NCBI GenBank assembly: GCA_023213395.1
Contig: CM041465.1
Span: forward strand, 219,859,741-219,923,740
DNA: 64,000 nucleotides
From: Cycas panzhihuaensis
Taxonomy: Eukaryota; Cycadophyta
Direction: 5' to 3'
Below the pieces are notes generated by a model. That model searched no databases. It had not been told where the DNA came from and saw nothing but the letters and a program-made list of their open reading frames with translations. Of this stretch, positions 10,121 to 19,437 are shown one piece after another; the stretch's first letter is position 1, and each line of letters begins with the position of its first letter. Both the position numbers and the translations under genes were made by a program.

Positions 10121-10905
10121 TAGCCAATAGAGAAAAAACCGGTAAAAAAGCGAAGTTGGAAGGGGCGGCAGGAGGAAAGCCAGACCCCAGTAGCACCGGT
10201 AGAATGCAATAAGGACGAGGAGCCCCAGGAAGACACGAGACGGCCAAAGGAAGAAAAAAGTAACAAAATTTCTGAAGAAGAGCAAAATCAAGTGAAAGAT
10301 AAAGGCGCAGAAGAAGGAGACCTGCAAAATCTTCAAGATAATCAGGTGCGGGAGAATTTGGACATATATCAAAGTTTAAAGCAAAAGCAAGTAGTTGAGT
10401 TAGGGTTGCAAACCCAGTCAGGGTTGCGCCAAGTAGAAGCAGAGAAATTGTTGGAAAATCAGCAAGAGGAGGGGCGACAAACCCAATGAGGGTTGCGCTA
10501 AGGAGAAACAGGAAATTCGTTGATAAATCAGCGTATAGAAAGGCGGCAAACCCAGTCAGGGTTGCGCTAGGAAGAAGTAGAGAAATTGCTGGAGAACCAG
10601 CAAGAGGAGTGGCGGCAAACCCAGTCAGGGTTGTGCCAGGAAGAAGTAGAGAAATTGCTAGAAAACCAGCAAGAGGAGGGGCGACAAACCCAGCCAGGGT
10701 TGCGCCAAGTAGAAACAGGAAATTCGCTGATAAATCAACGCATAGAAGGGCGGTAAACCCAGTCAGGGTTGCGCCAGGAAGAAGCAGAGAATTTGCTGGA
10801 AACGCAGCAAGAAGAAGGCGGGCAAACCCATAAAGGGTTGCGGCTAGAAGAAGTTGAAAACTCGCCGAAAACTCAGCAAGTAGTAGACTGGCAAACCCAG
10901 AAGGG
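10121..10905 (+). pseudogene. Element C: charged, repeat-containing gag N-terminal extension
   Basis: From about 10121 to 10489 one frame is open and gives a Lys/Glu/Gln-rich protein (EEKSNKISEEEQNQ). It enters a tandem array of 23-residue repeats with the pattern QTQSGLRQEEVEKLLENQQ. A stop at 10487-10489 and others in later units break this frame, and a frame change leads into the gag ORF at 10906. The repeats look coiled-coil-forming. No family is recognised. Tat/Ogre elements often carry extra coding sequence before gag, so this may be such an extension. Confidence 0.55.
10411..10900 (+). repeat. 69-bp tandem repeat, about seven units
   Basis: The marker AACCC recurs at 10411, 10480, 10549, 10618, 10687, 10756, 10825 and 10894, exactly 69 bp apart each time. 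Because 69 is a multiple of three, each unit encodes 23 residues and all reading frames repeat. Units fall into two alternating types, one with AGAAATTGCTGGAAAACCAG and one with GGAAATTCGCTGATAAATCA. Confidence 0.92.
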
Positions 10906-13059
10906 TTGCACCTGAATGAAGACACAGATAGGCGGAATAATCAACAAAAGAACTGTGTAGAATTACTGTTAAAATCTGAAAATTCACAAAAAATATTGAG
11001 TAATGAAGAATTGCCCAGGCATAATGAAACAGTGCAGGAGAACTTGAATCCCAAGAAAAATCAGGAATTGATGAACAAGCAAAAAGGAAGTTTGCAGATT
11101 GAGACAAGGGAAGAAAGTTTATTAAAATTAGAAATATACAACACCACCGCAGCAGGGTGGGACTGTTATATTCTGCAGGTAAAAGAAGATCACTCTCATG
11201 TATTGAACCCATTGTATAGAATGACTTGCATGTTCACAGGGTCATCATTCATTGAAGAAAGCCCAGAAAGTGCAACGTTGAAGCAAGGGGGAAGCAAGGA
11301 CAAACTGAACATAATTGAACCAGCGAGACCAGGTTCTTCAACTCCAAGAACAATGTCGCAAGGAAGTGGAGGAAGTCAAACAATCTCTCCATATGTAGTG
11401 GTGCAAAACGGTGTCATGTTTGGACATCTTCAGTTCGATGGTTCTGGAGACCCCGAAGATCACCTGCCTTTGTTCTCCAACATGTTAAAAATCAAGAAAA
11501 TTAAAGATCCAGAAGAAATTAAAGCCAGATTTTTTTCCACATTGCGGGGAATTGCAATCGCGTGGTACCAATATGTTGCAGGAACAAATCCCAGTTGGGA
11601 AGCAGTTCAAACAAAATTTCTGGACAGATTTCAAAGGTTAAGAGATCCAATGGCGGTATTCCAGGCCCTGGAAGAAACCAGACAAATTCCAGGTGAATCA
11701 GTCAATGACTTTGATGGTAGACTAAGAATTATATTAAATAAAATGGATCCTCTTGTTCCAATTAATCCTATGTTGTCACTCAAGTATTTTGTACAAGGTC
11801 TATTACCTCATTTAAAGGAAAAAATCATGTTTCATCCTTTAAATAATTATGAACAAGTTAAGGAACTGCCATTGCGATTCGAAAATCAAATGAGGACAGC
11901 ATATAGTGGAATCTAGAATTCAGGACAAACATCCTTATGGACCACAAACCCAGAAATTGAAAAGCTGAAAAAAGAACTGGAAATGCTAAAACAGCAGTCC
12001 TTCGCGATGCCTGCTGAAAATCAGCAGAATGATGAGATTGAAAAGCTAAGGAATGAAATAGCTAAACTAAAAGTGGGAAAAGCACGGGAGAACGCATGGT
12101 GTCCACCTCCTTGCGGACAACAGGGTCATTTTAGAAATGAACATCAGCAAAGAGAGAAGAAATGGTGTGAAATCTGTAGGAGGGAAAACCATAACACATG
12201 GGAATGTTATTACAGAAATCCACCGAGAGAATCCTTTTACCAGAAGAAGGAAAATTCTTCCTTTAAGCAATACAAAGGGAAGACTAAACCAGTCCGCTGC
12301 CATCTGTGCTCAAGATGGGGACATTTTAGGACAGACTGTCCATTAGAGAAACAAGGAAAAGATTATATCTGTGAGGAATGCGGCCCAGCAGACCATGAGT
12401 GGGCAAACTGTCCAAAGAATCCTGGTCTTAAAATACAAACTTCAAATCTGGCTACAAAAATTCCAGATAAGGAAAAGCCAGTATATGTGCAGACGAGAAG
12501 CGGAAAAGCCACAAACCTAACAGACACTGCAAATTTTCCAGATCCAGCAGTGGAAAAGAGAAGACTACAGGAAGCTGTTGAGGCCATACAAGAGGCGACA
12601 AGGACAGTACAATTGGATGAAATGGAACAAGCAAATCGATTTAAAGGAAACGTATACCAGAGAAGATCATTGGCACATGAGGAGCAAAATCCTTGGCAAA
12701 AATTGCAAATTGTAAAGGAGTTGCTAATAGAATCAGGTATATCCATTCCTATATCTGTAATTTTTAAATGGTGGGAAGCTGGTTATTTTCTGCATCATAT
12801 GGAAAAACTAGTGTTAAGAACAATGAAGATGGATGCAATTGACCCACGAGTTCCAATGATGTTGTTGGGAACTTTGGTTTGCAAAATAGTGGTGGATGGA
12901 GGATCAGGAGTAATTGTACTCCCTGAATCCTCTTGGATTTCCTTGGGACGGCCAAAACTGGTTTCCTCGGACTATACAATTCGGTTAGCTAACCAATTGC
13001 AGGTTCGACCCATGGGGTCCTTGTTGGACATTCCAAGAATCAGAAAGCGTGAATTATAG
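10906..13059 (+). pseudogene. Element C: gag, zinc knuckles and protease N-terminal half
   Basis: One frame runs from 10906 to 13059 with a single TAG at 11914-11916. Residues about 150-330 form the gypsy gag domain (GHLQFDGSGDPEDHL, ARFFSTLRGIAIAWYQ, WEAVQTKFLDRFQ). A coiled coil follows (EIEKLKKELEMLK). Then come four cysteine-histidine boxes between about 12100 and 12415, starting with CPPPCGQQGHF, CEICRRENHNTWEC, CHLCSRWGHFRTDC and CEECGPADHEWANC. The protease active site VVDGGSGVIVLP is near 12890. A frameshift at 13059-13065 ends the ORF. Apart from the one stop this gene is well preserved. Confidence 0.9.
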
Positions 13060-13064
13060 TTCGA

Positions 13065-14127
13065 TTGGATTTTGCAGTCGTCAGAATGCAAGACCATAGT
13101 AAAACATATCCAGCACTGTTAGGGCGGCCATGGTTGCTGGCAACAAAGGCCTTGCAGGATTGGGGAAGATTGACTTTTACCTTGTATTCTGCAGGAAAGA
13201 AAGTTGTACTGTCTCAGTGTTCAGATGGTCCGCATATTGAAAAGATAGAAGATGAAGACCGAATGTCCTCAACAACAGCATCAACAACTACGACAATAAG
13301 TCCCTGTTCAGAGATAGCATTCCAAGCATTGAAGACCCCTCCACAGATAGCGAGCGAGACTTCATTTGCATATCTGCTAGACTGGTTACAATCAGCTTGG
13401 GAAGAAACTGGAGAATCCTCAAAATGTTACCTGATGGAATTATGTTTGGATGAATCAAGTAAAGGTAACAATGTATCATGGGATTCTAAAGAAGATGATG
13501 TAATTCTTCCTTTTAATAAAATACAAAATGATTGCTTGTATGAATTGTCTAAAAATACGGCATGTTCTGAAGAAGATTCTAAAGAAGAAAGGAATTTTCC
13601 TAGAACATATTCTGTTGTTGAGTATGGGAATAAGAAAGTTTGGCAGGCACCAGCTTATGAACTAAACTCAGATGGTAAGACAGTTCAAAGGGAAAAGCTT
13701 CAGCTTAAACCCATTAATGTAGGGACAGAAGACAATCCAAAGTGTATACAATTAGGTGATTATTGGGAACCTCCAATGATGCAAGAAGCTACTTCTCTTT
13801 TTCAAGAATTTAAGGATGTCTTCGCATGGTCTTATAAAGACCTAAAAGGAATTCCCTCAGAGTTAGGAGAACACAGAATTGAGCTAATGGCAAATACAAA
13901 ACCAGTAAAGCAAAGACCTTACAGGATGAATCCGCGCTATAAGGAGCAAGTAAAGATAGAATTAGATAAATTATTAGAAGCCGGATATATATTTGAGGTA
14001 GAAAACAGTGAATGGGTAAGCCCGATGGTGGTAGTACCAAAAAAGAGTGGAAAATTATGCATATGCGTTGATTATAGAGCTTTGAATAAAGCCACGAAGA
14101 AAGATCCATTCCCCATACCCTTCACGG
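13065..14127 (+). pseudogene. Element C: protease C-terminus and RT fingers, truncated
   Basis: The frame continues the protease (YPALLGRPWLLATKALQDWG), then an acidic linker, then the RT start: DVFAWSYKDLKGIP, KPVKQRPYRMNPRY, SEWVSPMVVVPKKSGK and CVDYRALNKATKKDPFPIPF. Homology stops at about 14127, before the palm motif and the YxDD active site. From there to 14225 the frame encodes unrelated low-complexity residues. The RT is thus cut cleanly after its fingers domain, so C cannot copy itself without help. Confidence 0.88.
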
Positions 14128-14618
14128 TCATCCAGAAACAGTACGAAGACAGCACATGGAAACAGGACATGGATAGCAGAGATACGACCAGTAGCAGCAA
14201 TGTCATGAGCGACGGGACAAAGTGACGGCAATCTGGTCGACGGCATGGAAATTGACGCTAAGATGTGGGAAGACAGAAACAGACTGACGGAAAATGACTA
14301 ACGGAAATAGGATCGACGACGGGAAAGTGACTGACGGGAAAAGCAATGACGGATGGTGGGAGAAGGAATTTGAAAGCGTTAATGTGATGGACGGATGACG
14401 CGACCGTTCATAAATACTGTCATCATGATATGAGCGCGGAAATCATAATCATGATGAAAATACGATAGGTCGTCAAATCAGAAAGACAAGGCAATAAAGC
14501 CTATAACGGCCATGACCGGTATGATACCGACGCTGGTTTTGGTCGCCTGCGGAATTGAAAGGCTGGTTTATTGCCAGTACATCGCAGGTACCACAAATAA
14601 CAGTGTAGCAGCCAAGAG
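14128..14618 (+). other. Spacer with TGACGG motifs in element C
   Basis: Where RT palm, RNase H and integrase would be, there is a 490-bp non-coding spacer. From about 14205 to 14400 it repeats TGACGG or CGACGGGAAA-like words many times. No ORF or known domain is visible. Confidence 0.6.
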
Positions 14619-15353
14619 ATGGAAAAGATAGCAGGTACAGTGGAAAGAATGGCGCCAGCAATTTTAGTTCGGGAGAATGATGATAGTCGAATTCGAGAAG
14701 AATGGATAGTGATTCCAGAAAACGACAGAAGACGCCAACTACTCTGTCAAATGGAATTGCAAAAATTTGTGACGGTAGGAATATTTGGGAATGCGGAGGA
14801 GTTTATGCAGGGAATACTTCCTTTGCTGGCGAAGTACCTGCAAATGGTGCAGATTACAGAGGAGGTGTTAATGGTAGCCACTGGCCTATCGAACAAGGGG
14901 TCAGAAATCCGTAGAGATAGCTTGTTATCTCGTGAAGAAGCAACAAGGATAATGGGAGCAGCGAGCAGCGACGCGACGTTAGCAGGAATTCGGATTGCAG
15001 GGATAGAAGATTCGAATAAGCGCTTCCTTGCCCAGTTGATTTTCTCGAAAATCATACTTACGCAGAAGAATGCGTTTGCCCCGAGTAATTTGCGAACCAT
15101 GCTTAATAAGGTAGCCCGGGGAAGAGTGTTCAACTGGGCAAAATTTGTAAAGCAAAAACTCTTGGATGCTTTACAGGCTATTAGGAGATCCAGTAGACCA
15201 GTTCCTTTTTATTATGTTACAATCTTGCAGGGTATCCTTCTATTTCAGTGTCCTGGTATTAGGATGCCCAATGGAATGGAGCAGCAGTCCCCTTTAGCCA
15301 TATGGACAAACGAAAAGCTAGGAAGATGGGAAAAAGAACAAATACAAGTATAG
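14619..15353 (+). CDS. Accessory ORF 1 of element C, unknown function
   Basis: This ORF of 244 codons is uninterrupted. The ATG at 14619 is the first in frame. The product has no signal peptide or clear membrane segment. It is helical-looking, with a conserved-looking centre RVFNWAKFVKQKLLDALQ near residues 168-185 and a hydrophobic FYYVTILQGILLFQCPG segment near 195-211. A similar NW-x(3)-F block followed by a hydrophobic stretch is seen in element G at 38832-39059. Tat and Athila elements are known to carry extra ORFs between integrase and 3' LTR; this may be one. I do not recognise a named domain. Confidence 0.6.
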   Translation: MEKIAGTVERMAPAILVRENDDSRIREEWIVIPENDRRRQLLCQMELQKFVTVGIFGNAEEFMQGILPLLAKYLQMVQITEEVLMVATGLSNKGSEIRRDSLLSREEATRIMGAASSDATLAGIRIAGIEDSNKRFLAQLIFSKIILTQKNAFAPSNLRTMLNKVARGRVFNWAKFVKQKLLDALQAIRRSSRPVPFYYVTILQGILLFQCPGIRMPNGMEQQSPLAIWTNEKLGRWEKEQIQV

Positions 15354-15723
15354 GCTTGGATAGAAAAGCTATACCAAGCAATGAAATAGCACCATGAGTT
15401 CCACAGCCGGCAACGCAGAAGGGGAAAGAGAAGGTCAACTGGGAATCGGGAGCAAGTTCCAGAATTGAAGACACGCCAGTAGTAGAGGTAGCAAGCGAAG
15501 AACGACATCAGAAAACGCCTGAAGTGGAGGAAGTGAGGAGAGAAGAAAGCAGGCCTGAAACAGACAGGCAGTGCATAGTAGAAGAGAGGCAGGTCTCAGA
15601 GTGCAGAAGGAACAGAAAGTCATAACAGAAGAGGAAGTCATAGCAGAAAAGAAACGGAAAGCTGCAGCGCAAGAAAAACGGAAACGAGAAATATTAGAAA
15701 TTTTGGACAACTAGCCACCGGAA
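15354..15723 (+). other. Charged linker between accessory ORFs, frame-broken
   Basis: The sequence is Glu/Arg/Lys-rich in more than one frame (for example VEEVRREESRPETDRQ near 15517-15565) but has stops. It may be a low-complexity linker that once joined the two flanking ORFs into one long protein; the flanking ORFs are now in different frames. Confidence 0.45.
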
Positions 15724-16347
15724 GTGGAGTTTAACACAAGCAAGGAGGTACGAGAAGAAGGTTTAGATCCAATGGAGTGCGATGCACAAGACGTCGCAAC
15801 TTGGAGAACATCCTTTCTGGCAAAAGTAGCCAGGCAATTGGTTACGGAATTGGAAAGCAGGGCCAAACCGCCAGATGAATCTTTGAAAAAGATTCATCAG
15901 ATCACGGAAAATAAGTTGGAATCCCTGAAGGCATTTATAATGGATTGGGTGGACGATATTCACGAAATCGGACCACATGTGGCAGAGTTTCGAAGAAGAT
16001 TCGACAAACATATTCCAGTGGACATGCAACTGGTCTATCATCGGCCGGGAGCATGGATCATAAAATCGGATGAAGATTCGGAGCAATGTAAGAATCTTTG
16101 GAAAGAATGTAAGGCATACAGGGAGCATTTGGAGTTAACAGAGAGGGTCAATATGGAACTTAATCAAGAAATTGACCAGTTACAATCAGGAGAAAAACCA
16201 ACATTGGCCTTGTTAGATACAATGCAGGATGTTGCAATGTTATGTAAATATTTGAAACAGAAAGGACTGAAGGTACCTCCTAACATTGCGGAACCTGAGA
16301 TGGAATATATACGCCGCGAGAGAATAAAAATAAAGGAAAGAAATTAA
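15724..16347 (+). CDS. Accessory ORF 2 of element C, coiled-coil protein
   Basis: The open frame encodes about 207 residues from the ATG at 15724 (an in-frame ATG at 15772 is an alternative). It looks largely helical: a segment with WRTSFLAKVARQLVTELE near residues 22-39, a middle part with HIPVDMQLVYHRPGAWI, and a coiled-coil-like stretch LELTERVNMELNQEIDQLQ near 138-156. The C-terminus is basic. No domain is recognised. It lies 50 bp before the 3' LTR and probably formed the C-terminal part of the same accessory protein as the preceding ORF. Confidence 0.55.
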   Translation: MEFNTSKEVREEGLDPMECDAQDVATWRTSFLAKVARQLVTELESRAKPPDESLKKIHQITENKLESLKAFIMDWVDDIHEIGPHVAEFRRRFDKHIPVDMQLVYHRPGAWIIKSDEDSEQCKNLWKECKAYREHLELTERVNMELNQEIDQLQSGEKPTLALLDTMQDVAMLCKYLKQKGLKVPPNIAEPEMEYIRRERIKIKERN

Positions 16348-16388
16348 ATTTTTTGTGAACGAGTATGCTACTCGTTCAAAATAGGTCG

Positions 16389-16397
16389 CTGGGAAGA
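16389..16397 (+). other. Element C polypurine tract
   Basis: TGGGAAGA lies directly before the 3' LTR and would prime plus-strand synthesis. It is short, so the assignment rests mainly on position. Confidence 0.5.
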
Positions 16398-17114
16398 TGT
16401 GTCTAGTGAAAGTAGTTGATTTTGCTGCTGCAACTACTATAAGACTGCTACAAGGCCCTTTCGACTACTACAAGAGGCACTCGACTACTACAGATCGCTA
16501 CGACTATTGCAAAGGTCGCTACAAGAGGCGCTACGACTACTACGAGCTACTGCAGGCGCTACGGTTGCGGTAACTACTACGTAGTGCGAGAATTGCTATG
16601 CGTGGTGCGATGGCGCTACACGATTGCGGCCGATCGCTACACATCGCTACGCGATCGCTACCACGGCCCTTTCTGTGCGGCGGCGCTACATGATCGCTCT
16701 GCGATCGTGGTGATTGCTACGTAACTGCGGCGATCGCTACGTGCGATCGCAGCGGCGCTACGTACTACTACTACCGCTATTCGGGCGAGAAAATGGGTCT
16801 GTCCGGGCGGCAAGACTCCATGATGATTAGAAAAAATAACTTACTTTTAGGAAACAGTTATGTAACGTCTATAATTTGTATATAAAAGTGGGAACCACAA
16901 TGTGCGGAACATGATTTAGTTTGCATACATGTAATTGTAATAGAGCTGCGCCACGTGTGAGGCGACCATTACATCTTGATAAGGCGTCTGATTGTGAGAG
17001 GACCAGACGCAGTGCCATGTTTTGAATGAAAGCAATTTCAGATGAATTTACCCCCAACGTGTGTGTCTTTCTCTTTGCATTCTGTATGTTACAAGTATGA
17101 TTGAGGCACACACA
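16398..17114 (+). repeat. Element C 3' LTR
   Basis: It starts TGTGTCTAGTGAAAGTAG and ends TTGAGGCACACACA. The last 290 bases match the 5' LTR at roughly 95% or better, apart from one altered 20-base patch. The block 16430-16790 does not: GACTGCTAC units are replaced by GATCGCTAC or GGCGCTAC, with odd GGCCCTTTC insertions. Confidence 0.9.
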
Positions 17115-17119
17115 AGCAA

Positions 17120-17500
17120 CACATTTATGAGTTTGTCAAACTTTCCATACGGTTAGAAGTTTTCGACTCTGACCACATTTTCAAGCTGAAGTTTATAGGA
17201 GGACTCTTTTCATCCATACAATGAGAAATGAAACTTCTCCAGATTCCTTCATTAGAAGCAGCTTATCAATTCGCTCTCAAAATTGAAAATAAGCTATAAT
17301 GAAGACCATGACCATCTCAGACACCTGCATCCACATCCAGAACATGTGTGCCACGAGCAGGTAATACAAAAAAATATTGTTCTCTTCACAAGAGTCAAAG
17401 CCATACAGATGTAGAGTGTAGAACACAACAAAAACCTTGTACCCAAGTCGCTGAACACCGGGCTCCGACATAATCAATTGACATCATAGAGGTACCTAAT
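17120..17500 (+). pseudogene. Element K: gag, C-terminal part
   Basis: After the C insertion, gag continues QHIYEFVKLSIRLEVFDSDHIFKLKFIGGL, then AAYQFALKIENKL and a stop near 17297. From 17300 to 17500 the text is degraded; HTDVECRTQQ near 17405-17435 may be the remains of a zinc knuckle. It belongs to the gene begun at 8738. Confidence 0.7.
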
Positions 17501-18150
17501 ATGCAAGCTCCAGATCCTCATCTTGTATTGATGAACACTGAATATTCTGCTTCTCAATTAGAGAAACTTTTTATGTAGAATTGCCAAGTTAAGGACCGTT
17601 TGGTTCTTTGTATTATTGATAATGGAAGCATGAAGAACTTGATTTCTCAATTGTTGGAGGATTCTTTACAATTGGCAACTCAACCACACCCTAAGCCTTA
17701 TACGCTTGAGTGGGTAAAAGCTAATGGCCAAGCAACCGTGGTCGATAAAATGTGTACTGTTACTTTTGCTATTCCACCATTTCTAGATACTGTTGATTGT
17801 TATGTCACTCCTATGGATTGCAACGATATACTTTTGGGAAGACCCTATCAGCATGATTGACGAGCATGATGGGTATCATAATACCTATACATTGCATAAG
17901 AATGGAAAGGTGTATAAATTGACTTCTGCAGATAATGTTTCTTCGTCGTTGGTCGTCATTACTAGGGATCCTGTAGTTAAACTTGCCAACACCTCTAGGC
18001 AAATGGCACTTTGTGTAATTCGTCAAGTAGAAAAAGAAAATTGTATCGAGATGCCTCCTAAAGCAATAAAATCTCTTTTGGATGCTTACTCTGATGTTTT
18101 TGCAGAACCTAAGGGGTTACCCCCCATCCATGTTGTGTAACATTCTATTA
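17501..18150 (+). pseudogene. Element K: aspartic protease
   Basis: Open stretch 17600-17860 holds the active site CIIDNGSMKNLIS, where most gypsy elements have DGGS or DSGS. It then reads TVDCYVTPMDCNDILLGRPY, the usual C-terminal block. A stop at 17858-17860 and a frame change follow. The linker to RT contains SLLDAYSDVFAEPKGLPP (18075-18128), a common gypsy sequence just before reverse transcriptase. Confidence 0.85.
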
Positions 18151-18800
18151 ATCTTGTTCCGGGATCTTCACTTCCCAATCAGGCTCCTTATCGCACGACT
18201 CCACTAACTCATGCTGAATTGGAAAGACAACTGACACAGTTGATTGATGAAGGTACAATTCAACCTAGCTGCTCTCCTTGTGGTTCTCTTGCAATTCTCA
18301 TTCTAAAAAAAGATAAAGAATGGCGTTTGTGTATCGACTATCGAACCTTAAACAAAATTACTGTTAAAAATCGGTATCCATTGCCACGCATCGATGATTT
18401 ATTGGGTCATCTTAAAGGAGCCATATATTTTACAAAAATTGATTTGGCTTTCGGATACCGTTAAGTTCAGGTCAACGCTCAGGATACGTGGAAAACAACT
18501 TTCAAAACTCAACATGGTCTGTCTGAATGGTTGGTCATGCCTTTCGGTCTGACTAATGCTCTTGCAACTTTTATGCGACTCATCAATGATATATTCCGGC
18601 CTCATTTAGGTAAATTTGTCATTGCCTACCTTTATGATATTTTGGTCTACAACAACAATTTGGATGAACATCTGCAACATGTTAATACCACCCTGGCTTT
18701 GTTACGACAACATCAACTCAAAGCCAAATTAAAAAAAATGCTTCCTCTCACAAAACTTCATTTCTTATTTGGGATTCATAATTGACAAAGACGGCATCCA
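18151..18800 (+). pseudogene. Element K: reverse transcriptase
   Basis: Frames 18219-18464 and 18531-18785 encode the gypsy [53 protein letters not shown] followed by TAA, and VMPFGLTNALATFMRLIND. The catalytic box at 18627-18638 reads YLYD instead of YLDD, so the first metal-binding Asp of the pair is lost (GAT to TAT). Together with the stops this makes the enzyme dead. Confidence 0.9.
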
Positions 18801-19437
18801 TGTTGTTTTTGATAAAGTTCGAATAATTTAGTAGTGGCCAACTCCATCTAATATAACCAAGCTCAAACGTTTTTTTGGTTTTGTTAATTATTATAGGAAA
18901 TTCATCTCTCACTTTTCTAGCATTGCCCATCCTCTTAATGTCCTTACCAAAACTTCTACAACTTTTGCTTGGAACTCCTTTGCTGACTCGGCTTTTCAAA
19001 AACTTAAGATAGCTCTCTGTATTGCACCAATTCTACATCTTCTCGATCTCTCTCAACCCTTTGAACTAGAAACAGATGCTTCCTAGTATGCCCTTCGTGT
19101 CGTTCCTAAGTAGGGAGGACATCCTATTGCTTACCATTTTGAAACTTTCTCCCAAGCCAAACTCAATTACAACACTTACGACAAAGAATTTTATGCTCTT
19201 ATTCAAGCCTTGCGTCATTGGCGGCATTTTCTCCTTGGCAATGAAACCATTGTTCATATTGATTATTGGCCATTACAATTTCTCAACTCTCAATCAAAAA
19301 TCCAAGAACATCGACATCTTAAATGGGCTTCCCATATTCAACAATTTTAACTTATCATTAAATACGAAAAAGGAGTTTCCAATAGACTTGTTGACTTTCT
19401 CAGTCGACCTCTTGCATTATCCTTAGCCACCTTTCTC
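18801..19437 (+). pseudogene. Element K: RT connection and RNase H
   Basis: The + strand reads LKRFFGFVNYYRKFISHFSS (18860-18920), then FELETDAS at about 19060-19083, a stop, and NYNTYDKEFYALIQALRHWRHFL. This is the RNase H used to remove the RNA template. A further stop lies near 19350 before the tail VSNRLVDFLSR. Confidence 0.85.

Larger units (their letters stand above)
9244..17114 (+). mobile_element. Tat/Ogre-like gypsy element C, inserted in K gag
   Basis: C has LTRs of 711 and 717 bp and a perfect AGCAA duplication (9239-9243, 17115-17119). Its primer site is of the GTTGCCGG type known from the Athila/Tat group. It encodes an extended gag, four zinc knuckles, a DGGS protease and the fingers part of RT. 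The rest of RT, RNase H and integrase are absent; two long ORFs of unknown function occupy the space before the 3' LTR. C therefore looks non-autonomous. LTR divergence outside the repeat block is about 3%. Confidence 0.93.

Noticed and set aside
10411-10900. CRISPR-like repeat array
   Set aside because: Units are contiguous with no unique spacers, the repeat is coding, and the genome is a plant.
10116-10925. Reverse-strand ORF of 269 codons
   Set aside because: It lies opposite the 69-bp repeat array. A triplet period keeps all frames open or closed together, so the long frame follows from the repeat. The + strand continues into recognisable gag.
12067-12979. Reverse-strand ORFs opposite gag and protease of C
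   Set aside because: The + strand encodes clear zinc knuckles and a protease here; the reverse frames are shadows.
16600-16760. GCGATCGC words suggesting cyanobacterial contamination
   Set aside because: The block lies between two well-matched LTR segments with a perfect target duplication; it is a variant of the plant repeat GACTGCTAC.
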